Assembly (NCBI GenBank): GCA_022839995.1 | Contig: JALHIN010000011.1 | Location: 1 to 64,000, forward strand | Direction: 5' to 3' | Length of the DNA stretch: 64,000 bases | Source of the DNA: 79-D21 sp022839995 | GTDB taxonomy: Bacteria > Synergistota > Synergistia > Synergistales > 79-D21 | Part shown: positions 15,237 to 22,747 of the stretch, in pieces | Numbering within the stretch: position 1 is the first letter of the stretch | Layout of the letters: every line of letters begins with the position of its first letter | Notes under the pieces: generated by a model | Told to the model about the DNA's origin: nothing | Seen by the model: the letters and a program-made list of their open reading frames with translations, nothing else | Database searches by the model: none | Made by a program: the position numbers and the translations under genes

Positions 15237-16252
15237 CCTGCGAGCGGTTCCTGACCCTCGGGATCGAAACCAGTTGTGACGACACGGCGATCGCGGTCCT
15301 GGAAGGCCCCACCCGGGTCTTGTCGTCCCGGATTTCGAGCCAACTGGAACTTCATGCCCCTTATGGAGGAGTAGTCCCCGAACTGGCATCCCGGGATCAC
15401 CAGGAGCGGATCCTTCCCCTCGTGTTTTCGGCACTTTCGGAGGCCGGCGTGACAAACCCGGCGGGCGAACTCTCGCTGATCGGGGTGACAATGGGACCCG
15501 GGCTGATGGGTTCGCTGCTGGTCGGCGTGATGACCGCCAAGGCGCTTGCCCAGGCCTGGGGGCTTCCATTGCTTGGAGTCAACCACCTGGAGGGGCACCT
15601 CTTCGCCAACGTGATCCAGAACCCTAACCTCAAGCCGCCGTTTTTGACCCTTCTCGTTTCGGGCGGACATACCGAGGTGATCCTGGTGAGAGCGTTCGGG
15701 GATTACGCGGTTTTGGGCTGCACCCGGGACGATGCCGCAGGAGAAGCCTACGACAAGCTGGCAAAGGTCCTGGGGCTGGGATACCCTGGAGGGCCTGCCA
15801 TTGACCGGCTTGCCGCAAAGGGAAACCCGGACGCGTTCCCTCTTCCTGTCCCGCTGGTGGAAACTCCGCGTGTCGAATTCAGCTTCAGCGGTCTGAAGAC
15901 TGCAGCCTTGAACCTCATCCGGCAGGTCGAAAAAGAGGGGCCCCTTCCGGTTGAAGATATCTGCGCCTCCTTTCAAAAGGCGGCCGTTGAGGCGCTGTTG
16001 GGAAAAGTGGAACTGGCGGTTCGGTTGACGGGAGTGAGCAAGGTTGCCCTTTCCGGGGGCGTTGCTGCGAACAGCGGCCTGAGAAGTGCTTTTTCAAAAA
16101 AGGGCGACTGGGAGGTGTTCATTCCTCCCCCGAGCCTGTGCACGGACAACGGCGTGATGGTGGCGACTGCGGCCTATCACGGATATTGGCGGGGGAGGCG
16201 AACCGGGCTCGATTTTTCTCCTGATCCGGCCCTTCCGCTTTTATCCGATTGA
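15233..16252 (+). CDS. tsaD: tRNA N6-adenosine threonylcarbamoyltransferase TsaD
   Basis: TsaD transfers the threonylcarbamoyl group from its adenylate to A37 of ANN-decoding tRNAs (t6A). Its partner for making the adenylate, a Sua5-type enzyme, is encoded at 59.9 kb. The 339-residue length is standard. Marks are LGIETSCDDTAIAV, the metal-binding NHLEGHLFAN, LLVSGGHTE, GEAYDKLAKVLGLGYPGG and ALSGGVAANSGLR. I chose TTG at 15233 because it sits at the conserved start, overlaps the previous stop (TTGA) and follows a G-rich site; the frame is open further upstream but that part is a shadow. Confidence 0.95.
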   Translation: MTCERFLTLGIETSCDDTAIAVLEGPTRVLSSRISSQLELHAPYGGVVPELASRDHQERILPLVFSALSEAGVTNPAGELSLIGVTMGPGLMGSLLVGVMTAKALAQAWGLPLLGVNHLEGHLFANVIQNPNLKPPFLTLLVSGGHTEVILVRAFGDYAVLGCTRDDAAGEAYDKLAKVLGLGYPGGPAIDRLAAKGNPDAFPLPVPLVETPRVEFSFSGLKTAALNLIRQVEKEGPLPVEDICASFQKAAVEALLGKVELAVRLTGVSKVALSGGVAANSGLRSAFSKKGDWEVFIPPPSLCTDNGVMVATAAYHGYWRGRRTGLDFSPDPALPLLSD

Positions 16253-16269
16253 AAGCGAGAGAAAAAGCG

Positions 16270-16317
16270 AACAAAACGGAAATAGGCCAGTAAAATAGGG
16301 CCTATTTCCGTTTTGTT
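16270..16317 (+). terminator. Perfect 19-bp inverted repeat between tsaD and groES
   Basis: The arms 16270-16288 and 16299-16317 are exact complements around a 10-nt loop. The 5' arm begins A-rich (AACAAAACGG) and the 3' arm ends T-rich (CCGTTTTGTT), so the hairpin can act as a terminator for the long upstream transcript with its T tract partly inside the stem. It ends 15 nt before the groES promoter. Confidence 0.7.
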
Positions 16318-16331
16318 GACATAGAATGCGT

Positions 16332-16360
16332 TTGAGAGAACGACAGGTCCCGCCTACACT
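16332..16360 (+). promoter_or_regulatory. groESL promoter
   Basis: TTGAGA (16332-16337) and TACACT (16355-16360) are spaced by 17 nt. Transcription would start near 16367, just in front of the CIRCE operator, the classic layout for HrcA-repressed groE genes. A TTGACA at 16316-16321 also exists but has no good -10 at the right distance. Confidence 0.75.
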
Positions 16361-16373
16361 CTTCTCCAGGAAA

Positions 16374-16400
16374 TTAGCACTCGCTCCTAGTGAGTGCTAA
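16374..16400. promoter_or_regulatory. CIRCE operator (HrcA binding site)
   Basis: TTAGCACTC (16374-16382) and GAGTGCTAA (16392-16400) match the CIRCE consensus exactly with a 9-nt spacer. HrcA binds this element and represses groESL until heat stress; hrcA itself is not in the window. Confidence 0.97.
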
Positions 16401-16432
16401 TACGATAAAACCACTTGTAGGAGGGATGTTTG

Positions 16433-16720
16433 ATGCACTTGAAGCCGCTGGCGGATCGCATCGTCGTCAAGGTCCTGACCCTGGAGGAGAAGACGCGTGG
16501 CGGGATCGTGCTCCCGGACACGGCCAAGGAGAAGCCCCAGGAAGCCAAGGTCATGGCTGTCGGTTCGGGCAAGGTCCTGGAGAACGGTCAGAAGCTGGCT
16601 CCCGAGGTCAAGGTCGGTGACCGGGTCCTTTTCGGAAAGTATTCCGGGACGGAAGTCAAGGTTGACGGCGAGGAGTACCTGATCCTGAGCGAGCGCGACA
16701 TCCTCGCGATCGTTGAGTAA
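16433..16720 (+). CDS. groES: Co-chaperonin GroES
   Basis: This is the 95-residue lid of the GroEL folding chamber, a ring of seven subunits. The sequence starts HLKPLADRIVVK, has the mobile loop EEKTRGGIVLPDTA (about 17-31) that contacts GroEL, and ends with EYLILSERDILAIVE. TAGGAGGGA at 16418-16426 selects ATG 16433 over the in-frame TTG one codon earlier. groEL follows 35 nt downstream; both are under the CIRCE element. Confidence 0.98.
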   Translation: MHLKPLADRIVVKVLTLEEKTRGGIVLPDTAKEKPQEAKVMAVGSGKVLENGQKLAPEVKVGDRVLFGKYSGTEVKVDGEEYLILSERDILAIVE

Positions 16721-16755
16721 AACCCGAAATCATCGAGAACAGGAGGGACACTGAA

Positions 16756-18381
16756 ATGGCCAAGATCCTGAATTTTGGCGAGGATGCCCGCCGCTCCCTT
16801 GAGAGAGGCATCAACAAGGTTGCAGATACTGTCGGAGTGACTTTGGGCCCCAAGGGGCGGAACGTCGTCCTCGAGAAGAAGTTCGGTTCTCCCACCATCA
16901 CCAATGACGGCGTGACGATCGCAAAGGAAATCGAGCTCGAGGATCCCTTCGAGAATATGGGAGCCCAGCTCCTGAAAGAAGTCGCGTCGAAAACCAACGA
17001 CGTGGCCGGTGACGGGACGACCACGGCGACCGTTCTCGCGCGTGCCATGATCCGCGAGGGCATGAAGAATGTCGCGGCAGGTGCGAACGGGATCCTGATG
17101 CGCCGCGGGATCGAGGGCGCGGTCGATGTCGTTGTCGACGAGCTGAAGGCCCTTTCCATCGCCGTCAAGGAGCGCAGCAAGATCGCTCAGGTCGCTGCGA
17201 TTTCCGCCAACGACAAGGTGATCGGCAACCTGATCGCCGAAGCCATGGAGAAGGTCGGCGAGGACGGCGTCATCACCGTCGAGGATGGACAGACCGTCGG
17301 AACCACCCTTGAAACGGTCGAGGGACTCCAGTTCGACAAGGGGTACATCAGCCCCTACATGGTCACCAACGCCGAGAGGATGGAAGCCGTCCTTGAAGAT
17401 GCCTACATCCTCATCAATGACGGCAAGATCAACAACGTGAAAGACCTCCTTCCGGTGCTCGAGAAGGTAGTCCAGACCGGCAAGCCTCTCATGATCATCG
17501 CGGAGGATGTCGAAGGAGAGGCCCTGGCGACCCTTGTCGTCAACAAGCTGCGCGGGATCCTGCAGGTCGTCGCGGTGAAGGCTCCCGGCTTCGGTGACCG
17601 GCGCAAGGCAATGCTGCAGGACATCGCGATCGTGACCGGCGGCCAGGTGGTCAGCGAAGAGGTTGGCCTGAAACTCGAGAACGCCGACCTTTCGATGATG
17701 GGCCGGGCGAAGACGGTCCGGGTCACCAAGGAAGAAACCACGATCGTCGAGGGCAAGGGTGACCCCGAGAAGATCCGTGCCCGGGCTGCCCAGATCCGGA
17801 AGGAGCTGGAAGATTCCACTTCCGAGTACGACAAGGAGAAGCTGCAGGAGCGCCTGGCGAAGCTGGTCGGCGGTGTCGCTGTCATCCAGGTCGGAGCTGC
17901 GACCGAGACGGAGCAGAAGGAATTGAAGCATCGGATCGAAGACGCCCTGAACGCGACCCGCGCGGCCGTCGAGGAAGGGATCGTCGCAGGCGGCGGTGTT
18001 GCCCTCGTGAACTCCCTGCAGGCCCTTGACAAATACATCGAGACCCTGTCCGGCGACGAGAAGACCGGTGCCACGATCGTTCGCAAGGCCCTGACGGAAC
18101 CGCTTCACCTGATCGCCTCCAACGCGGGTTACCAGGGCGACGTGGTGGTCGAGAAGGTTCTTGGCCTTCCGAAGGGACATGGACTCAACGCAGCGACGGG
18201 CGAGTACCTCGACATGGTCAAGGAAGGGATCATCGATCCGCTCAAGGTCACGAGAAGCGCGGTTCAGAACGCGGCGTCCATCGCGGCCATGGTCCTGACC
18301 ACGGAAGCGCTCGTCGGAGACAAGCCGGAGAAGAAGGATTCCATGCCCTCCATGCCCGGCGGTATGGGAGATTACGACTAA
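16756..18381 (+). CDS. groEL: Chaperonin GroEL
   Basis: The 541-residue chaperonin refolds proteins in an ATP-driven double ring. Conserved blocks are AKILNFGEDARRSLERGIN, VTLGPKGRNVVLEKKFG, the ATPase loop DGTTTATVLA, and the C-terminal MPSMPGGMGDYD tail with a shortened GGM motif. Ribosome binding site AGGAGGG precedes the ATG. Single complete copy, ended by a strong terminator. Long open frames on the opposite strand across this gene are a by-product of codon bias. Confidence 0.98.
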   Translation: MAKILNFGEDARRSLERGINKVADTVGVTLGPKGRNVVLEKKFGSPTITNDGVTIAKEIELEDPFENMGAQLLKEVASKTNDVAGDGTTTATVLARAMIREGMKNVAAGANGILMRRGIEGAVDVVVDELKALSIAVKERSKIAQVAAISANDKVIGNLIAEAMEKVGEDGVITVEDGQTVGTTLETVEGLQFDKGYISPYMVTNAERMEAVLEDAYILINDGKINNVKDLLPVLEKVVQTGKPLMIIAEDVEGEALATLVVNKLRGILQVVAVKAPGFGDRRKAMLQDIAIVTGGQVVSEEVGLKLENADLSMMGRAKTVRVTKEETTIVEGKGDPEKIRARAAQIRKELEDSTSEYDKEKLQERLAKLVGGVAVIQVGAATETEQKELKHRIEDALNATRAAVEEGIVAGGGVALVNSLQALDKYIETLSGDEKTGATIVRKALTEPLHLIASNAGYQGDVVVEKVLGLPKGHGLNAATGEYLDMVKEGIIDPLKVTRSAVQNAASIAAMVLTTEALVGDKPEKKDSMPSMPGGMGDYD

Positions 18382-18396
18382 TCGAAGGTTTTTCCC

Positions 18397-18427
18397 AAGG
18401 CCCCCGCTTGAAGCGGGGGCCTTTTTT
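18397..18427 (+). terminator. Rho-independent terminator after groEL
   Basis: AAGGCCCCCGC (18397-18407) pairs perfectly with GCGGGGGCCTT (18413-18423) around a 5-nt loop and is followed by a run of T residues to 18427. Confidence 0.95.
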
Positions 18428-18529
18428 GTGGTGGCGGTTCTCCCTCCGGGTCTTTGTCTGTTAAGATTATCGGGAAAACGTTCCACCAGATTTCAAGCCG
18501 AAGGGGGAGAAGCCCTAAGGGGCTCTTTC

Positions 18530-20071
18530 ATGGCGTCACATTCGAACATCGTCATCCTGGACTGCGGCTCGCAGTACACCCAGCTGATCGCAAGGAGAAT
18601 CCGGGAACTCTCCGTCCACAGCGAGATTCTTCCGTGGGATTCCGCCACGGAGGAAATCCTTTCCCGCCACCCCAATGGGATCGTCATTTCTGGCGGGCCG
18701 AGGAGCGTGCTCGAAGAAGGAGCCCCGGCGATTCCGGATTCGGTTCTCCATTCGGGAATCCCGATCCTGGGGATTTGCTACGGGATGCAGCTGCTGGCGC
18801 ATCAGCTCGGCGGCATCGTCAGGCAAGCCCCCCTGGCGGAATACGGACCTGCGGAAGTCCGGATCCTGGATCCGGAGAGCCCCTTGCTCAAGGGGCTGCC
18901 GGAAACACTTTCGGTCTGGATGAGCCATTGGGACAGCGTGAACTCGCTTCCGCCCGGTTTTTCGATCATCGCCGAGAGCGGGGGCGGGCTGATCGCCGGC
19001 TTTGCCGACGAATCGAGCCGAATCACCGGACTGCAGTTTCACCCGGAAGTGGCGCATACCCCGCAGGGAATGGAGATCCTGCGCAACTTCCTCTTCGCGG
19101 TATGCGGGTGTGTCCCGGACTGGAACCTGAGTGACTGGGCGGAGCAGGCGATCCAGGAAATTCGCGAACAGGTGGGGACCGACCGGGTGATCTGCGGCCT
19201 CTCCGGCGGTGTGGACTCGACCGTCGCGGCGGTTCTGACCGCCCGTGCAATCGGGGATCAGCTGGAATGCATTTTCGTGAACAACGGCTTGCTGCGCCTG
19301 AACGAGGCGGAGGAAGTCCTCGAAGCCTATCGCGAGATGAACCTCAGGATCCATTACGTCGACGCGACCGAACGCTTCCTGGAAGGGCTCAAGGGGGTTT
19401 CGGAACCGGAAAGGAAACGAAAGATCATCGGAGAACTGTTTGTCCGGGTCTTCGAGGAAAAGGCGGGAGAAATCGGCGGCGCGCGCTGGCTGCTGCAAGG
19501 AACCCTATACCCGGACATCATCGAAAGCGGGCACAAGGGAAAAGGAGCTGCGGTCATCAAAACCCACCATAACGTCGGCGGACTTCCCGAGCGAATGTCG
19601 CTCAAAGTCCTGGAACCCCTGAAGGACCTGTTCAAGGACGAAGGAAGGGAGATCGGCAGGATGATCGGGGTGCCGGACGCCATCCTGAAACGGCATCCCT
19701 TCCCCGGTCCCGGGCTGGCGGTTCGATGCCTCGGGGAAATCACTGCAGAGAGACTGGAAACCCTCAGAAAGGCAGATGCGATTTTCATCGAAGAGATCCG
19801 CAAGGCTGGGCTTTATGACCGCCTTTGGCAGGCTTTCTGTGTCCTTCTGCCGGCACGGAGCGTCGGGGTGATGGGGGACGTGCGGACCTATGCAGAGGCT
19901 GTCGCTCTCCGGGCGGTCGAATCGCTCGACGCGATGACCGCCGACTGGGCGCGGCTGCCGGCCGATCTGTTGAATCGAACCGCAAACCGGATCTGCAACG
20001 AAGTCCAGGGAGTGAACCGCGTCGTTTACGATGTCACGAGCAAACCGCCTGCGACGATCGAGTGGGAGTAA
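18530..20071 (+). CDS. guaA: GMP synthase (glutamine-hydrolysing)
   Basis: This 513-residue enzyme turns XMP into GMP using glutamine and ATP. The N-terminal class I glutamine amidotransferase domain (about 5-195) has C83 in LGICYGMQ, GGPRSVLEEG and the histidine/glutamate of QFHPEV. The ATP-pyrophosphatase domain follows with LSGGVDSTVAA near residue 225, and the C-terminal dimerisation domain has HNVGGLPERM and the ending KPPATIEWE. The ATG at 18530 begins the conserved domain. Its ribosome binding site (AAGGGG) is modest. I looked for a guanine riboswitch in the 100-bp leader and saw none. larB starts 18 nt after its stop. Confidence 0.96.
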   Translation: MASHSNIVILDCGSQYTQLIARRIRELSVHSEILPWDSATEEILSRHPNGIVISGGPRSVLEEGAPAIPDSVLHSGIPILGICYGMQLLAHQLGGIVRQAPLAEYGPAEVRILDPESPLLKGLPETLSVWMSHWDSVNSLPPGFSIIAESGGGLIAGFADESSRITGLQFHPEVAHTPQGMEILRNFLFAVCGCVPDWNLSDWAEQAIQEIREQVGTDRVICGLSGGVDSTVAAVLTARAIGDQLECIFVNNGLLRLNEAEEVLEAYREMNLRIHYVDATERFLEGLKGVSEPERKRKIIGELFVRVFEEKAGEIGGARWLLQGTLYPDIIESGHKGKGAAVIKTHHNVGGLPERMSLKVLEPLKDLFKDEGREIGRMIGVPDAILKRHPFPGPGLAVRCLGEITAERLETLRKADAIFIEEIRKAGLYDRLWQAFCVLLPARSVGVMGDVRTYAEAVALRAVESLDAMTADWARLPADLLNRTANRICNEVQGVNRVVYDVTSKPPATIEWE

Positions 20072-20089
20072 GGAAAGGCTGCTGAGGAT

Positions 20090-20866
20090 ATGAAGAGGGC
20101 TTCCGAGGAGGCTTTTCGCGATTTCCTGGAACAGGTCCGCTGCGGCCGTCTCTCTGTCGAGGAAGGCCTGGAAGTGCTTTCCTCGATGGCGACCCTGTAC
20201 TTGGGTGAGATCCGCCTGGATGGCCACCGAGGCTTTCGGTGCGGGATCGGCGAGGTCGTCTACTGCCCCGGCAAGACGCGCCGGCAGCTGGAGAAGATCG
20301 CGGATGCCTGCCGCGATAGGCCAGAAACCCTGATTTTCAGCCGGATGGAAACGGATCAGGCCGAAGCCGTGGGGGAACGCCTCCCCGGGTTTTGCTATGA
20401 CGAAGTCGCCCGGATCGGTTACCGCAAGGGGGAGTCTCCGGTCGCCCGGGGCCGTGTCTCGGTCATTAGCGCTGGAGCGGCCGATCAGCGGGTTGCGGCG
20501 GAGGCTTCACTGGTTTCGGAGCTTTTGGGCTGCGAAGTCGACCGGCATTTCGACGTTGGGGTCGCCGGCCTGCACCGGTTGCTTTCCGTCTTGCAGGAGC
20601 TTCGAAAGGCGGATGTGGTCGTCGCCGTGGCGGGAATGGAGGCTGCCCTGCCGACGGTTGCAGCTGGCCTTCTTGACACGGTTGTCATTGCGGTTCCGAC
20701 CTCCGCGGGTTACGGAACGAGCCTGGGCGGCGCGGCAGCGCTGCTTGGGGTTCTCAACAGCTGTTGCCCGAATGTCCTGGCCGTCAACATCGACAACGGC
20801 CTCGGGGCCGGGATTTCCGCTTCTCTGATCGCGGGAGGAGGATGTCGACGTGGTGGAAGGGATTAG
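20090..20866 (+). CDS. larB: Nickel pincer cofactor biosynthesis protein LarB
   Basis: LarB (PurE-related, about 250 residues) carboxylates and hydrolyses nicotinic acid adenine dinucleotide to start synthesis of the nickel pincer nucleotide cofactor used by lactate racemase and related enzymes. The 258-residue protein shows the PurE-like core: SVISAGAADQRVAAEA, DVGVAGLHRLL, VVVAVAGMEAALPTVAAGL, PTSAGYGTSLGG and the end VNIDNGLGAGI. The N-terminal helical region (EEALRDFL-like, then GEVVYCPGKT) is also typical. larC, larE and larA are not in the window. The 3' end overlaps the next gene by 17 nt. Confidence 0.88.
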   Translation: MKRASEEAFRDFLEQVRCGRLSVEEGLEVLSSMATLYLGEIRLDGHRGFRCGIGEVVYCPGKTRRQLEKIADACRDRPETLIFSRMETDQAEAVGERLPGFCYDEVARIGYRKGESPVARGRVSVISAGAADQRVAAEASLVSELLGCEVDRHFDVGVAGLHRLLSVLQELRKADVVVAVAGMEAALPTVAAGLLDTVVIAVPTSAGYGTSLGGAAALLGVLNSCCPNVLAVNIDNGLGAGISASLIAGGGCRRGGRD

Positions 20867-21971
20867 CGCCGAAACCGGAAAAACCAAGCCAAGAGGGACA
20901 TTCGTGCCCTTCGTTGTCTTTTTCGCAGCGCTTTCGACGATCGCCCTTCTCCTGGCCTTTCCACTTTTGCGTTCCCTGGCCTGGTCGATCATCCTTTCCT
21001 TCTTCAGCTACCCGTTTTTCCAGTTCCTCCATGTTCGGCTGTTTCGCGGCAGGCTGGCCAATCTCGCAGCAGGTTTGACGACAGCCCTGATCATCGCCAT
21101 GCTGCTTCTGCCGGCCATCCTGTTCGTGCTTTACCTGGCCCATGACGGGATGGCTCTTTACGGCCGCCTGACTGCAATTGTCGAGAAGCTGGAAAGACAG
21201 GACCTCACCCTTCTTCTGAACTTGATCCCGAATTCCTTGCGGGAATTCCTTACCCCCTGGATTTCCGAGTTCAACCTCTTCGGAGACCTGCTTGGGCAGC
21301 TTGGAAGGTGGTTTTCCGGCTGGATTGCAGGGGTCTCCCGCGGGGTTTTCGAGAGCGCCCTCCGGTTGGTTTTTCAGATGATCGTCATCACCGTTTCCTC
21401 CTTTTTCATGATCAGGGACGGGCATGTGATCATCGAATACATCAGGGACATTGTCCCTCTTTCGACCGAGGAGACGGACGCGATGCTTGCAAGAGGGCGT
21501 AGAATGCTGCAGGCCGTCGTTTACGGGTTCACGTTCACCGCGGCCGTCCAGGGATTTCTCGGGGCTCTTGGCTGGTGGTGGGTTGGTCTTCCGAACGCCT
21601 TTCTTTTCGGTGGCCTGATGTTCATTTTTGCGATCATTCCTTTTGTGGGGACAGCCCTGGTTTGGGCACCGGGCGCTCTCTACCTTTTTGCCGTCGGGCA
21701 GCATGGAGCTGCCCTGACCCTTGCTTTCTGGGGACTTGCCGTCGTCAGCACGGTCGATAATTTCCTGCGCCCGATGTTCATCTCGGAGGGAAGCAAGGTC
21801 CATATCCTCATCGTTTTCGTCGGGGTCGTGGGAGGGCTCGCGACGCTCGGTTTCCTTGGGATTTTCCTCGGCCCGCTCGTCATGACCCTGTTCTTCTTCT
21901 GTCTTGACGCGTACCGAAGGATTTGGATGAACCTCCGCCAGGGCCAACAGCAGGAGGTCTCGCGCCAATGA
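20850..21971 (+). CDS. AI-2E family transporter (PerM/YhhT type)
   Basis: This 373-residue membrane protein belongs to the AI-2E/PerM superfamily, now linked to export of autoinducer-2 in some members and to Na+/H+ exchange in others. It has about eight hydrophobic segments with a large loop between the third and fourth (about 100-165), and the family pattern FGGLMFIFAIIPFVGTALVW followed by STVDNFLRPMFI. Substrate cannot be assigned. The GTG at 20850 (or the adjacent GTG at 20853) is preceded by GGGAGGAGG. It overlaps larB and the downstream mobB-like gene, so all three are translated from one message. Confidence 0.88.
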   Translation: MVEGISAETGKTKPRGTFVPFVVFFAALSTIALLLAFPLLRSLAWSIILSFFSYPFFQFLHVRLFRGRLANLAAGLTTALIIAMLLLPAILFVLYLAHDGMALYGRLTAIVEKLERQDLTLLLNLIPNSLREFLTPWISEFNLFGDLLGQLGRWFSGWIAGVSRGVFESALRLVFQMIVITVSSFFMIRDGHVIIEYIRDIVPLSTEETDAMLARGRRMLQAVVYGFTFTAAVQGFLGALGWWWVGLPNAFLFGGLMFIFAIIPFVGTALVWAPGALYLFAVGQHGAALTLAFWGLAVVSTVDNFLRPMFISEGSKVHILIVFVGVVGGLATLGFLGIFLGPLVMTLFFFCLDAYRRIWMNLRQGQQQEVSRQ

Positions 21972-22591
21972 TCCCGGTGATCGCCATCAGCGGCTTCAAG
22001 AAATCGGGCAAGACCACCCTTTGCTGCGAACTGGCGGCCAGCTTTCGGGAGAGGGGAATACGGGTCGGCTTCATCAAGCGGACACACGACCCTTCAATCG
22101 GGAGCCAGGGAACCGACACGGGTTCCCTTCTCGAAATGGGGCATCCGACTCTTCTCTGGGCTCCAGACGGGATTCGCGCAGAGAGCAGGGAGGGATTGCC
22201 CGAGCCGTGCTGGATGGTCGAACGGTTCATGCCCGAAGTGGACCTGGTGCTTCTTGAAGGGGGAAAGAGCCTCTCTCTGCCCCGGGTTTGGGTCGGAAAC
22301 CCGGAAGAATGCCCGGCGGAGGTCAAAGGGGTCCTGGCGTGGTACGGAAATTTCGAATCCGCGGCGGGTATTCCCGCCTTTCGGCCGGGACAGGAGAAGG
22401 ACCTGGCCCTGTTTCTTATCGACCGACTGCTCGGGAAAAAGACGGTGCCCTCGATCAGCCTCCGTGTCGACGGCAGGAGGATTCCCCTCAAACCCTACCT
22501 GGAAGGGTTCCTGGGGCACGCCATTCTGGGGATGCTTCGTTCGCTCAAGGGGACGGAAGGAAGGGATATTTCGATCCATATTCGGACTTAG
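21968..22591 (+). CDS. MobB-like P-loop GTPase (molybdopterin-guanine dinucleotide biosynthesis protein B family)
   Basis: The 207-residue protein begins with the MobB P-loop ISGFKKSGKTTLCCEL and continues with the family features FIKRTHDPS, DTGSLLEMG, EVDLVLLEGGKS and a C-terminal region (about 155-207) with a short strand-rich end (VPSISLRVDGRRIPLKPYL). MobB assists molybdenum cofactor maturation. The extra C-terminal segment resembles longer MobB-related proteins found next to molybdo- or tungstoenzymes. No other Moco gene is in the window. ATG 21968 overlaps the previous stop (ATGA) and follows CAGGAGG. Confidence 0.8.
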   Translation: MIPVIAISGFKKSGKTTLCCELAASFRERGIRVGFIKRTHDPSIGSQGTDTGSLLEMGHPTLLWAPDGIRAESREGLPEPCWMVERFMPEVDLVLLEGGKSLSLPRVWVGNPEECPAEVKGVLAWYGNFESAAGIPAFRPGQEKDLALFLIDRLLGKKTVPSISLRVDGRRIPLKPYLEGFLGHAILGMLRSLKGTEGRDISIHIRT

Positions 22592-22596
22592 GGCTC

Positions 22597-22618
22597 CGTT
22601 TTGAATTGAACGTTTTTT
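22597..22618 (+). terminator. Weak candidate terminator after the mobB-like gene
   Basis: CGTT (22597-22600) and AACG (22609-22612) can form only a 4-bp stem, but six T residues follow. It may end the guaA-to-mobB transcript; the stem is short, so confidence is low. Confidence 0.3.
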
Positions 22619-22626
22619 CTGACGCC

Positions 22627-22655
22627 TTGTGCGGATGAGACGAGATGACTATAAT
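22627..22655 (+). promoter_or_regulatory. hppA promoter
   Basis: TTGTGC (22627-22632) and a perfect TATAAT (22650-22655) are 17 nt apart. The start site would be near 22662, giving a leader of about 86 nt that contains a strong hairpin. Confidence 0.8.
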
Positions 22656-22677
22656 AATGGGCGCTTTTCAGGCCGAT

Positions 22678-22698
22678 GCCCGCCCGGAATGGGCGGGC
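22678..22698 (+). other. Leader hairpin upstream of hppA
   Basis: GCCCGCCC (22678-22685) and GGGCGGGC (22691-22698) form a perfect 8-bp G+C stem with a 5-nt loop. It begins about 16 nt after the predicted transcription start. No T tract follows. It could stabilise the message or act in regulation; this is inference. Confidence 0.6.
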
Positions 22699-22747
22699 AA
22701 GTTGTTACGTTGAACGGAATCTTTTCAGTCCAAAGGAGGTTTCATCG

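Noticed and set aside
16316..16344. TTGACA at 16316 as the groES -35
   Set aside because: At 17 nt downstream the sequence is AACGAC-like, a poor -10. The pair TTGAGA/TACACT slightly downstream fits far better and places the start next to CIRCE.
16588..18486. 632-codon open frame on the minus strand across groES-groEL
   Set aside because: Antisense to two certain genes; composition is Asp/Val/Gly/Leu-rich as expected from the codon bias of the real strand. No ribosome binding site or family likeness.
18428..18529. Possible guanine riboswitch ahead of guaA
   Set aside because: I found neither the three-stem layout nor conserved loop bases of the purine riboswitch in the 100-bp leader.
20784..21968. 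394-codon minus-strand frame opposite the AI-2E family transporter
   Set aside because: Complement of hydrophobic codons gives a Glu/Lys/Gln-rich shadow; no start site and no motif.
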